From NCBI GenBank assembly GCA_964020085.1, contig CAXHUQ010000601.1:888501-952500 (forward strand): DNA of 64,000 bases, given 5' to 3'. The position numbers and the translations under genes were made by a program. Position 1 is the stretch's first letter. Every line of letters starts with the position of its first letter. The notes under the pieces are model-generated. The model worked only from the letters and a program-made list of their open reading frames with translations, did not search any database and was not told the origin of the DNA. Origin of the DNA: Micromussa lordhowensis. Its lineage: Eukaryota; Cnidaria; Anthozoa; Scleractinia; Lobophylliidae. Positions 1 through 11,461 of the stretch are shown here, one piece after another.

Positions 1-2910
1 CAAATTTGGCAAGGACACCCTCAGCGCGCATTTTCTGAAATTCTGCAAAGTTGCGACTAGGGCAAAAAGCTGCAGAAAGAAGGCCAGAAAAAACACCCTG
101 GCGCAAATGCCATTATCTCATAATTAAAATGCACTTACAGTGCCAACATAGCACAACAGTTTGCAGGAAACCGCGGCTCCTTAAGTGCCCGTAAAGTCGA
201 GCTATGGCAAATTTGGCAAGGACACCCTCAGCGCGCATTTTCTGAAATTCTGCAAAGTTGCGACCAGGGAAAAACCTGCAGAAAGACGGCCAAAAAAAGC
301 ACCCTGGCGCATATGCCATTATCTCCTAATTAAAATGCACTTAAAGTGCCGACATAGCACAACATTTTGCAGCAAACCGCGACTCCCTAAGTGCCCGTAA
401 AGCCGAGCTATGTCAAATTGGGCAAGGACACCCTCAGCGCGCATTTTCTGAAATTCTGCAAAGTTGCGACCAGGGCAAAAACCTGCAGAAAAAAGGGAAG
501 AAAAAGCACCCTGGCGCAAATGTCATCATCTCCTAAGTAGGATGCACTTGAAGTGCCAAAATAGCACAACATTTTGCAGCACACCGCGGCTCCCTAAGTG
601 CCCGTAAAGCCGAGCTATGGCAAATTTGGCAAGGACACCCTCAGCGCGCATTTTCTGAAATTCTGCAAAGTTGCGACTAGGGCAAAAAGCTGCAGAAAGA
701 AGGCCAGAAAAAACACCCTGGCGCAAATGCCATTATCTCATAATTAAAATGCACTTACAGTGCCAACATAGCACAACAGTTTGCAGGAAACCGCGGCTCC
801 TTAAGTGCCCGTAAAGTCGAGCTATGGCAAATTTGGCAAGGACACCCTCAGCGTGCATTTTCTGAAATTCTGCAAAGTTGCGACCAGGGGAAAGTCCTGC
901 AGAAAGAAGGCCAGAAAAAACACCCTGGCGCAAATGCCATGATCTCCTAAATAAAAAGCACTTAAAGTGCCGACATAGCACAACATTTTGCAGCAAACCG
1001 CGGCTCCCTAAGTGCCCGTAAAGCCAAACTATGGCAAATTTGGCAAGGACACCCTGAGCGCGCATTTTCTGAAATTCTGCAAAGTTGCGACCAGGGGAAA
1101 AACCTGCAGAAAGAAGGCTAGAAAAAACACCCTGGCGCAAATGCCATCATCTTCTAATTAAAATGCACTTAAAGTGCCAGCATAGCACAGCATTTTGCAG
1201 CAAACCGCGGCTCCCAAAGTGCCCGTAAAGCCGAGCTATGGCAAATTTGGCAAGGACACCCTCAGCGCACATTTTCTGAAATTCTGCAAAGTTGCGACCA
1301 TGGGAAAAACCTGCAGAAAGAAGGCCAGAAAAAACACCCTGGCGCAAATGCCATTATCTAATAATTATAACGCTCTTAAAGTGCCAACATAGCGGAACAT
1401 TTTGCAGCAAACCGCGGCTCCGAAAGTGCCCGTAAAGCCGAGCTATGGCAAATTTGGCAAGGACACCCTCAGCGTGCATTTTCTGAAATTCTGCAAAGTT
1501 GCGATCAGGGTAAAGTCCTGCAGAAAGAAAGCCAGAAAAAACACCCTGGCGCAAATGCCATCATCTCCTAATTAAAACGCGCTTGAAGTGCCAACATAGC
1601 ACAACATTTTGCAGCAAACCGCGGCTCCCTAAGTGCCCGTAAAGCCGAGCTATGGCAAATTTGGCAAGGACACCCTCAGCGTGCATTTTCTGAAATTCTG
1701 CAAACTTGCGACCAGGGGAAAGTCCTGCAGAAAGAAGGCCAGAAAAAACACCCTGGCGCAAATGCCATCATCTCTTAAATAGAATGCACTTAAAGTGCCA
1801 GCATAGCACAACATTTTGCAGCAAACCGCGGCTCCCTAAGTGCCCGCAAAAGCCAAACTATGGCAAATTTGGCAAGGACACCCTCAGCGCGCATTTTCTG
1901 AAATTCTGCAAAGTTGCGACCAGGGGAAAAACCTGCAGAAAGAAGGCCAGAAAAAACACCCTGGCGCAAATGCCATTATCTCCTAATTTAAATGCACTTA
2001 AAGTGCCAGCATAGTACAACTTTTTGCAGCAAACCGCGGCTCCCAAAGTGCCCGTAAAGCCAAACTATGGCAAATTTAGCAAGGACACCCTCAGCGCGCA
2101 TTTTCTGAAATTCTGCAAAGTTGCGACCAGGGGAAAAACCTGCAGAAAGAAGGCCAGAAAAAACACCCTGGCGCAAATGCCATTATCTCCTAATTTAAAT
2201 GCACTTAAAGTGCCAGCATAGCATAACATTTTGCAGCAAACCGGGGCTCCCAAAGTGCCCGTAAAGCCGAGCTATGGCAAATTTGGCAAGGACACCCTCA
2301 GCGCGCATTTTCTGAATTTCTGCAAAGTTGCGACCAGGGGAAAAACCTGCAAAAAGAAGGCCAGAAAAAACACCCTGGCACAAATTCCATTATCTCATAA
2401 TTACAATGCTCTTAAAGTGCAAACATAGCACAACATTTTGCAGCAAACCGCGGCTCCCAAAGTGGCCGTAAAGCCGAGCTATGGCAAATTTGGCAAGGAC
2501 ACCCTCAGCGCGCATTTTCTGAATTTCTGCAAAGTTGCGACCAGGGGAAAAACCTGCAGAAAGAAGGCCAAAAAAAACACCCTGGCGCAAATGCCATTAT
2601 CTCCTAATTAAAATGCACTTAAAGTGCCAACAGAGCACAACATTTTGCAGCAAACCGCGGCTCCCAAAGTGCCCGTAAAGCCGAGCTATGGCAAATTTGG
2701 CAAGGACACCATCAGCGCGCATTTTCTCAAATTCTGCAAAGTTGCGACCATGGGAAAAACCTGCAGAAAGAAGGCCAAAAAAAACACCCTGGCGCAAATG
2801 CCATTATCTCCTAATTAGAACGCACTTAAAGTGCCGACATAGCACAACATTTTGCAGCAAATCGCGGCTCCCTAAGTGAACGTAAAGCCGAGCTATGGCA
2901 AATTTTGCAA
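1..2910. repeat. Satellite segment upstream of insert copy 1
   Basis: About 14 units, forming the incomplete left period of the insert-bearing HOR. Units from about 290 to 930 match 5560-6200 at a shift of about 5267 bp, and units from about 1860 to 2910 match 6297-7349 at 4439 bp. The change of shift equals four extra units here, between about 940 and 1768. Two of these extra units (1354 and 1561) resemble 4966 and 5173. Ends in the flanking TGCAA at 2906-2910. Confidence 0.85.
621..852. repeat. Near-exact repeat of bases 1-232 (3-unit shift)
   Basis: Bases 621-852 repeat bases 1-232 at a 620-bp shift with no difference I can see, including marker variants GCAAAAAGCTGCAG, CTTACAGTGCC and CAGTTTGCAGGAAACC. 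The match breaks at 233/853, where CAGCGCGCAT becomes CAGCGTGCAT. The unit at 113-319 is therefore a hybrid: its left half follows the unit at 733, and its right half (AGACGGCC, GCGCATATGCC) follows the unit at 5380. Confidence 0.85.
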
Positions 2911-2957
2911 TTAACCATTTTTTATTAACCATTTATTAACCATTTATTATTATTGAG
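2911..2957 (-). repeat. Short tandem repeats at the insert end
   Basis: The motif TTAACCATTT occurs three times in about 38 bp, followed by TATTATTATTGAG. On the minus strand these are TAAATGGTTAA-like repeats forming the last bases before the flanking TGCAA. This is the main reason for reading the element on the minus strand. Confidence 0.7.
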
Positions 2958-2974
2958 TCTATAGTTTAAAGGAT

Positions 2975-3015
2975 TACAAACCCGCTTATAGCAGAGCTAA
3001 TCTAGGCGGGTTGTA
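2975..3015 (-). other. Stem-loop inside the insert
   Basis: AACCCGC at 2979-2985 pairs with GCGGGTT at 3006-3012. The stem can extend by three further pairs across one bulged A. Inside the loop, TAGC (2989-2992) and GCTA (2996-2999) can form a second short stem with loop AGA. On the minus strand this lies just before the simple-repeat tail, where LINE and SINE RNAs often carry a hairpin recognised by the reverse transcriptase. The identical structure occurs in the other two copies. The pairing is visible; the role is inferred. Confidence 0.55.
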
Positions 3016-3203
3016 CTATTTACAATATATATTTACTGTGCAAAAAGTGAATTGATACAGTTGCTAAATAGATACACGTACAAAAACAATACAAGGGTAA
3101 AGCAAATTAAAATGTGTAAAGTAAAAAGTACGACTACATGCGAAATTAATAGCTATAGGGTGTAATAATTACAGAATGGACATCAACATAATAGTCCTCA
3201 ATC

Positions 3204-6200
3204 TGCAAGGACACCCTCAGCGCGCATTTTCTGAAATTCTGCAAAGTTGCGACCAGGCGAAAGTCCTGCAGAAAAAAGGCCAGAAAAAACACCCTGGCGC
3301 AAATGCCATTATCTCATAATTACAATGCTTTTAAAGTGCCGACATAGCACAACATTTTGCAGCAAACCGCGGCTCCCTAAGTGCCCGTAAAGCCGAGCTA
3401 TGGCAAGTTTGGCAAGGACACCCTCAGCGCGCATTTTCTGAAATTCTGCAAAGTTGCGACCAGGGCAAAAACCTGCAGAAAAAAGGCAAGAAAAAGCACC
3501 CTGGCGCAAATGCCATCATCTCCTAATTAGGATGCACTTCAAGTGCCAAAATAGCAAAACATTTTGCAGCATACCGTGGCTCCTTAAGTGCCCGTAAAGC
3601 CGAGCTATGGCAAATTTGGCAAGGACACCCTCAGCGCGCATTTTCTGAAATTCTGCAAAGCTGCGACTAGGGCAAAAACCTGCAGAAAGAAGGCCAGGAA
3701 AAAACACCCTGGCGCAAATGCCATTACCTCCTAATTAAAATGCACTTAAAGTGTCATTATAGCACAACATTTTGCAGCAAACCGCGGCTCCCAAAGTGCC
3801 CATAAAGCCGAGCTATGGCAAATTTGGCAAGGACACCCTCAGCGCGCATTTTCTGAAATTCTGCAAAGTTGCGACCAGGGGAAAAACCTGCAGAAAGAAG
3901 GCCAAAAAAAACACCCTGGCGCAAATGCCATTATCTCCTAATTAAAATGCACTTAAAGTGCCAACAGAGCACAACATTTTGCAGCAAATCGCGGCTCCCT
4001 AAGTGAACGTAAAGCCGAGCTATGGCAAATTTTGCAAGGACACCCTCAGCGCGCATTTTCTGAAATTCTGCAAAGTTGCGACCAGGCGAAAGTCCTGCAG
4101 AAAAAAGGCCAGAAAAAACACCCTGGCGCAAATGCCATTATCTCATAATTACAATGCTTTTAAAGTGCCGACGTAGCACAACATTTTGCAGCAAACCGCG
4201 ACTCCCTAAGTGCCCGTAAAGCCGAGCTATGTCAAATTTGGCAAGGACACCCTCAGCGCGCATTTTCTGAAATTCTGCAAAGTTGCGACCAGGGCAAAAA
4301 CCTGCAGAAAAAAGGGAAAAAAACCACCCTGGCGCAAATGCCATCATCTCCTAATTAGGATGCACTTGAAGTGCCAAAATAGCACAACATTTTGCAGCAC
4401 ACCGCGGCTCCCTAAGTGCCCGTAAAGCCGAGCTATGGCAAATTTGGCAAGGACACCCTCAGCGCGCATTTTCTGAAATTCTGCAAAGTTGCGACTAGGG
4501 CAAAAACCTGCAGAATGAAGGCCAGAAAAAAACACCCTGGCGCAAATGCCATTATCTCCTAATTAGAATGCACTTAAAGTGCCATCATAGCACAACATTT
4601 TGCAGCAAACCCCGGCTCCCAAAGTGCCCATAAAGCCGAGCTATGGCAAATTTGGCAAGGACACCCTCAGCGCGCATTTTCTGAAATTCTGCAAAGTGGC
4701 GACCAGGGGAAAAACCTGCAGAAAGAAGGCCAGAAAAAACACCCTGGCGCAAATGCCATCATCTCTTAATTAGAATGCACTTAAAATGCCAGCATAGCAC
4801 AACATTTTGCAGCAAACTGCGGCTCCCAAAGTGCCCGTAAAGCCGAGCTATGGCAAATTTGGCAAGGACACCCTCAGCGCGCATTTTCTGAAATTCTGCA
4901 AAGTGGCGACCAGGGGAAAAACCTGCAGAAAGAAGGCCAGAAAAAACACCCTGGCGCAAATGCCATTATCTAATAATTAGATTGCTCTTAAAGTGCCAAC
5001 ATAGCAGAACATTTTGCAGCAAACCGCGGCTCCCAAAGTGCCCGTAAAGCCGAGCTATGGCAAATTTGGCAAGGACACCCTCAGCGTGCATTTTCTGAAA
5101 TTCTGCAAAGTTGCGATCAAGGTAAAATCCTGCAGAAAGAAGGCCAGAAAAAACACCCTGGCGCAAATGCCATCATCTCCTAATTAAAATGCGCTTAAAG
5201 TGCTAACATAGCACAACATTTTGCAGCAAACCGCGGCTCCCTCAGTGCCCGTAAAGCCGAGCTATGGCAAATTTGGCAAGGACACCCTCAGCGCCCATTT
5301 TCTGAAATTCTGCAAAGTTGCGACCATGGGAAAGTCCTGCAGAAAGAAGGCCAGAAAAAACACTTTGGCGCAAATGCCATCATCTCCTAATTAAAATGCG
5401 CTTAAAGTGCCAACATAGCACAACATTTTGCAGCAAACCGCGGCTCCCTAAGTGCCCGTAAAGCCGAGCTATGGCAAATTTGGCAAGGACACCCTCAGCG
5501 CGCATTTTCTGAAATTCTGCAAAGTTGCGACCAGGAAAAAACCTGCAGAAAGACGGCCAAAAAAAGCACCCTGGCGCATATGCCATTATCTCCTAATTAA
5601 ATTGCACTTAAAGTGCCAACATAGCACAACATTTTGCAGCAAACCGCGGCTCCCTAAGTGCCCGTAAAGCCGAGCTATGTCAAATTGGGCAAGGACACCC
5701 TCAGCGCGCATTTTCTGAAATTCTGCAAAGTTGCGACCAGGGCAAAAACCTGCAGAAAAAAGGGAAGAAAAAGCACCCTGGCGCAAATGTCATCATCTCC
5801 TAAGTAGGATGCACTGGAAGTGCCAAAATAGCACAACATTTTGCAGCACACCGCGGCTCCCTAAGTGCCCGTAAAGCCGAGCTATGGCAAATTTGGCAAG
5901 GACACCCTCAGCGCGCATTTTCTGAAATTCTGCAAAGTTGCGACTAGGGCAAAAAGCTGCAGAAAGAAGGCCAGAAAAAAACACCCTGGCGCAAATGCCA
6001 TTATCTCATAATTAAAATGCACTTACAGTGCCAACATAGCACAACAGTTTGCAGGAAACCGCGGCTCCTTAAGTGCCCGTAAAGTCGAGCTATGGCAAAT
6101 TTGGTAAGGACACCCTCAGCGTGCATTTTCTGAAATTCTGCAAAGTTGCGACCAGGGGAAAGTCCTGCAGAAAGAAGGCCAAAAAAAACACCCTGGCGCA

Positions 6201-7349
6201 AATGCCATCATCTCCTAAATAGAATGCACTTAAAGTGCCAGCATAGCACAACATTTTGCAGCAAACCGCGGCTCCCTAAGTGCCCGTAAAGCCAAACTAT
6301 GGCAAATTTGGCAAGGACACCCTCAGCGCGCATTTTCTGAAATTCTGCAAAGTTGCGACCAGGGGAAAAACCTGCAGAAAGAAGGCCAGAAAAAACACCC
6401 TGGCGCAAATGCCATTATCTCCTAATTTAAATGCACTTAAAGTGCCAGCATAGTACAACATTTTGCAGCAAACCGCAACTCCCAAATTGCCCGTAAAGCC
6501 AAACTATGGCAAATTTGGCAAGGACACCCTCAGCTCGCATTTTCTGAAATTCTGCAAAGTTGCGACCAGGGGAAAAACCTGCAGAAAGAAGGCCGGAAAA
6601 AACACCCTGGCGCAAATGCCATTATCTCCTAATTTAAATGCACTTAAAGTGCCAGCATAGCACAACATTTTGCAGCAAACCGCGGCTCCCAAAGTGCCCG
6701 TAAAGCCGAGCTATGGCAAATTTGGCAAGGACACCCTCAGCGCGCATTTTCTGAATTTCTGCAAAGTTGCGACCAGGGGAAAAACCTGCAGAAAGAAGGC
6801 CAGAAAAAACACCCTGGCGCAAATGCCATTATCTCATAATTACAATGCTCTTAAAGTGCAAACATAGCACAACATTTTGCAGCAAACCGCGGCTCCCAAA
6901 GTGCCCGTAAAGCCGAGCTATGGCAAATTTGGCAAGGACACCCTCAGCGCGCATTTTCTGAATTTCTGCAAAGTTGCGACCAGGGGAAAAACCTGCAGAA
7001 AGAAGGCCAAAAAAAAAACCCTGGCGCAAATGCCATTATCTCCTAATTAAAATGCACTTAAAGTGCCAACAGAGCACAACATTTTGCAGCAAACCGCGAC
7101 TCCCAAAGTGCCCGTAAAGCCGAGCTATGGCAAATTTGGCAAGGACACCATCAGCGCGCATTTTCTCAAATTCTGCAAAGTTGCGACCATGGGAAAAACC
7201 TGCAGAAAGAAGGCCAAAAAAAACACCCTGGCGCAAATGCCATTATCTCCTAATTAGAACGCACTTAAAGTGCCGACATAGCACAACATTTTGCAGCAAA
7301 TCGCGGCTCCCTAAGTGAACGTAAAGCCGAGCTATGGCAAATTTTGCAA
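3204..7349. repeat. HOR period 1 satellite part (about 20 units)
   Basis: With the insert at 2911-3203 this makes a 4439-bp period (insert plus about 20 units). Units at 3309, 3516 and 3724 recur at 7748, 7955 and 8162. Units from 4759 to about 6300 recur at 8785-10323 at a shift of 4026. Units 3931, 4138 and 4344 are an additional version of the insert-locus neighbourhood without the insert. Ends in the TGCAA at 7345-7349. Confidence 0.85.
3931..4137. repeat. Empty-site unit matching the insert locus
   Basis: The left side carries the locus-specific markers AACAGAGCAC, CAGCAAATCGCGG, CTAAGTGAACGTAAAG and CAAATTTTGCAAGGACACC. The right side carries ACCAGGCGAAAGTCC, as after the insert. The single TGCAA is at 4033-4037, exactly where the filled copies have it twice. 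The next units (4138, 4344) match those that follow the insert (3309, 3516). It reads as a paralogue of the target that never received the insert. Confidence 0.85.
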
Positions 7350-7642
7350 TTAACCATTTTTTATTAACCATTTATTAACCATTTATTATTATTGAGTCTA
7401 TAGTTTAAAGGATTACAAACCCGCTTATAGCAGAGCTAATCTAGGCGGGTTGTACTATTTACAATATATATTTACTGTGCAAAAAGTGAATTGATACAGT
7501 TGCTAAATAGATACACGTACAAAAACAATACAAGGGTAAAGCAAATTAAAATGTGTAAAGTAAAAAGTACGACTACATGCGAAATTAATAGCTATAGGGT
7601 GTAATAATTACAGAATGGACATCAACATAATAGTCCTCAATC
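7350..7642 (-). mobile_element. 293-bp insert, copy 2
   Basis: Same length and, by eye, the same sequence as copy 1, flanked by TGCAA at 7345-7349 and 7643-7647 in the same unit context (CTAAGTGAACG before, ACCAGGCGAAAG after). Identical position and flanks mean it was copied with its satellite surroundings rather than inserted independently. Confidence 0.8.
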
Positions 7643-10600
7643 TGCAAGGACACCCTCAGCGCGCATTTTCTGAAATTCTGCAAAGTTGCGACCAGGCGAA
7701 AGTCCTGCAGAAAAAAGGCCAGAAAAAACACCCTGGCGCAAATGCCATTATCTCATAATTACAATGCTTTTAAAGTGCCGACATAGCACAACATTTTGCA
7801 GCAAACCGCGGCTCCCTAAGTGCCCGTAAAGCCGAGCTATGGCAAATTTGGCAAGGACACCCTCAGCGCGCATTTTCTGAAATTCTGCAAAGTTGCGACC
7901 GGGGCAAAAACCTGCAGAAAAAAGGCAAGAAAAAGATCCCTGGCGCAAATGCCATCATCTCCTAATTAGGATGCACTTCAAGTGCTAAAATAGCAAAACA
8001 CTTTCCAGCATACCGTGGCTCCTTAAGTGCCCGTAAAGCCGAGCTATGGCAAATTTGGCAAGGACACCCTCAGCGCGCATTTTCTGAAATTCTGCAAAGC
8101 TGCGACTAGGGCAAAAACCTGCAGAAAGAAGGCCAGGAAAAAACACCCTGGCGCAAATGCCATTACCTCCTAATTAAAATGCACTTAAAGTGTCATCATA
8201 CCACAACATTTTGCAGCAAAGTGCGGCTCCCAAAGTGCCCATAAAGCCGAGCTATGGCAAATTTGGCAAGGACACCCTCAGCGCGCATTTTCTGAAATTC
8301 TGCAAAGTTGCGACAGGGGAAAAACCTGCAGAATGAAGGCCAGAAAAAAACACCCTGGCGCAAATGCCATTATCTCCTAATTAGAATGCACTTAAAGTGC
8401 CATCATAGCAGAACATTTTGCAGCAAACCCCGGCTCCCAAAGTGCCCGTAAAGCCGAGCTATGGCAAATTTGGCAAGGACACCCTCAGCGCGCATTTTCT
8501 GAAATTGTGCAAAGTTGCGACTAGGGCAAAAACCTGCAGAATGAAGGCCAGAAAAAAACACCCTGGCGCAAATGCCATTATCTCCTAATTAAAATGCACT
8601 TAAAGTGCCATCATAGCACAACATTTTGCAGCAAACCCCGGCTCCCAAAGTGCCCATAAAGCCGAGCTATGGCAAATTTGGCAAGGACACCCTCAGCGCG
8701 CATTTTCTGAAATTCTGCAAAGTGGCGACCAGGGGAAAAACCTGCAGAAAGAAGGCCAGAAAAAACACCCTGGCGCAAATGCCATCATCTCTTAATTAGA
8801 ATGCACTTAAAATGCCAGCATAGCACAACATTTTGCAGCAAACTGCGGCTCCCAAAGTGCCCGTAAAGCCGAGCTATGGCAAATTTGGCAAGGACACCCT
8901 CAGCGCGCATTTTCTGAAATTCTGCAAAGTGGCGACCAGGGGAAAAACCTGCAGAAAGAAGGCCAGAAAAAACACCCTGGCGCAAATGCCATTATCTAAT
9001 AATTAGATTGCTCTTAAAGTGCCAACATAGCAGAACATTTTGCAGCAAACCGCGGCTCCCAAAGTGCCCGTAAAGCCGAGCTATGGCAAATTTGGCAAGG
9101 ACACCCTCAGCGTGCATTTTCTGAAATTCTGCAAAGTTGCGATCAAGGTAAAATCCTGCAGAAAGAAGGCCAGAAAAAACACCCTGGCGCAAATGCCATC
9201 ATCTCCTAATTAAAATGCGCTTTAAGTGCTAACATAGCACAACATTTTGCAGCAAACCGCGGCTCCCTCAGTGCCCGTAAAGCCGAGCTATGGCAAATTT
9301 GGCAAGGACACCCTCAGCGCCCATTTTCTGAAATTCTGCAAAGTTGCGACCATGGGAAAGTCCTGCAGAAAGAAGGCCAGAAAAAACACTTTGGCGCAAA
9401 TGCCATCATCTCCTAATTAAAATGCGCTTAAAGTGCCAACATAGCACAACATTTTGCAGCAAACCGCGGCTCCCTAAGTGCCCGTAAAGCCGAGCTATGG
9501 CAAATTTGGCAAGGACACCCTCAGCGCGCATTTTCTGAAATTCTGCAAAGTTGCGACCAGGAAAAAACCTGCAGAAAGACGGCCAAAAAAAGCACCCTGG
9601 CGCATATGCCATTATCTCCTAATTAAATTGCACTTAAAGTGCCGACATAGCACAACATTTTGCAGCAAACCGCGACTCCCTAAGTGCCCGTAAAGCCGAG
9701 CTATGTCAAATTGGGCAAGGACACCCTCAGCGCGCATTTTCTTAAATTCTGCAAAGTTGCGACCAGGGCAAAAACCTGCAGAAAAAAGGGAAGAAAAAGC
9801 ACCCTGGCGCAAATGTCATCATCTCCTAAGTAGGATGCACTGGAAGTGCCAAAATAGCACAACATTTTGCAGCACACCGCGGCTCCCTAAGTGCCCGTAA
9901 AGCCGAGCTATGGCAAATTTGGCAAGGACACCCTCAGCGCGCATTTTCTGAAATTCTGCAAAGTTGCGACTAGGGCAAAAAGCTGCAGAAAGAAGGCCAG
10001 AAAAAAACACCCTGGCGCAAATGCCATTATCTCATAATTAAAATGCACTTACAGTGCCAACATAGCACAACAGTTTGCAGGAAACCGCGGCTCCTTAAGT
10101 GCCCGTAAAGTCGAGCTATGGCAAATTTGGTAAGGACACCCTCAGCGTGCATTTTCTGAAATTCTGCAAAGTTGCGACCAGGGGAAAGTCCTGCAGAAAG
10201 AAGGCCAGAAAAAACACCGTGGCGCAAATGCCATCATCTCCTAAATAGAATGCACTTAAAGTGCCAGCATAGCACAACATTTTGCAGCAAACCGCGGCTC
10301 CCTAAGTGCCCGTAAAGCCAAACTATGGCAAATTTGGCAAGGACACCCTCAGCGCGCATTTTCTGAAATTCTGCAAAGTTGCGACCAGGGGAAAAACCTG
10401 CAGAAAGAAGGCCGAAAAAAACACCCTGGCGCAAATGCCATTATCTCCTAATTTAAATGCACTTAAAGTGCCAGCATAGCACAACATTTTGCAGCAAACC
10501 GCGGCTCCCAAAGTGCCCGTAAAGCCGAGCTATGGCAAATTTGGCAAGGACACCCTCAGCGCGCATTTTCTGAATTTCTGCAAAGTTGCGACCAGGGGAA

Positions 10601-11168
10601 AAACCTGCAGAAAGAAGGCCAGAAAAAACACCCTGGCGCAAATGGCATTATCTCATAATTACAATGCTCTTAAAGTGCAAACATAGCACAACATTTTGCA
10701 GCAAACCGCGGCTCCCAAAGTGCCCGTAAAGCCGAGCTATGGCAAATTTGGCAAGGACACCCTCAGCGCGCATTTTCTGAATTTCTGCAAAGTTGCGACC
10801 AGGGGAAAAACCTGCAGAAAGAAGGCCAAAAAAAACACCCTGGCGCAAATGCCATTATCTCCTAATTAAAATGCACTTAAAGTGCCAACAGAGCACAACA
10901 TTTTGCAGCAAACCGCGGCTCCCAAAGTGCCCGTAAAGCCGAGCTATGGCAAATTTGGCAAGGACACCATCAGCGCGCATTTTCTCAAATTCTGCAAAGT
11001 TGCGACCATGGGAAAAACCTGCAGAAAGAAGGCCAAAAAAAACACCCTGGCGCAAATGCCATTATCTCCTAATTAGAACGCACTTAAAGTGCCGACATAG
11101 CACAACATTTTGCAGCAAATCGCGGCTCCCTAAGTGAACGTAAAGCCGAGCTATGGCAAATTTTGCAA
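7643..11168. repeat. HOR period 2 satellite part (about 17 units)
   Basis: With the insert at 7350-7642 this makes a 3819-bp period. It is about three units shorter than period 1. Two are accounted for between about 8160 and 8785 (shift 4439 falls to 4026) and one near 10.3 kb, where the counterpart of the 6415 unit is missing (shift 4026 falls to 3819). Confidence 0.85.
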
Positions 11169-11461
11169 TTAACCATTTTTTATTAACCATTTATTAACCA
11201 TTTATTATTATTGAGTCTATAGTTTAAAGGATTACAAACCCGCTTATAGCAGAGCTAATCTAGGCGGGTTGTACTATTTACAATATATATTTACTGTGGA
11301 AAAAGTGAATTGATACAGTTGCTAAATAGATACACGTACAAAAACAATACAAGGGTAAAGCAAATTAAAATGTGTAAAGTAAAAAGTACGACTACATGCG
11401 AAATTAATAGCTATAGGGTGTAATAATTACAGAATGGACATCAACATAATAGTCCTCAATC
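11169..11461 (-). mobile_element. 293-bp insert, copy 3
   Basis: Flanked by TGCAA at 11164-11168 and 11462-11466. I see one difference from copies 1 and 2: G at 11299 where they have C. The flanking satellite shares several private variants with copy 2 and not with copy 1. Confidence 0.8.

Larger units (their letters stand above)
2911..3203 (-). mobile_element. 293-bp AT-rich insert, copy 1 (probable truncated retroelement)
   Basis: This sequence has no similarity to the satellite and interrupts a unit after unit position 148. It is flanked by TGCAA at 2906-2910 and 3204-3208, which looks like a 5-bp target-site duplication. Read on the minus strand, it ends in a stem-loop followed by an AAT-rich stretch and three TAAATGGTTAA-like repeats. 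That resembles the 3' end of a 5'-truncated non-LTR retrotransposon or SINE, which often ends in short tandem repeats. No terminal inverted repeats, no TG...CA ends and no useful open frame are visible. Pol III A and B boxes were not recognised. The insert nature is clear from the sequence; the class and orientation are inferred. Confidence 0.75.

Noticed and set aside
2981..3020. Hairpin in the insert as a bacterial terminator
   Set aside because: The stem is short and no T-run follows; the surroundings are eukaryotic satellite DNA.
3105..3160. Small open frame inside the insert starting ATGTGTAAAG
   Set aside because: Only about 16 codons before a stop, and nothing supports translation.
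2911..3203. Insert as solo LTR, Helitron or terminal-inverted-repeat transposon
   Set aside because: The ends are TTAACC and CTCAATC: no TG...CA ends, no matching inverted ends, and no TC...CTRR ends with an adjacent hairpin.
2911..3203. tRNA-derived SINE with Pol III boxes
   Set aside because: A stretch resembling a B box lies next to the hairpin on the minus strand, but it has an extra base and no A box is found at a suitable distance. Too weak to call.
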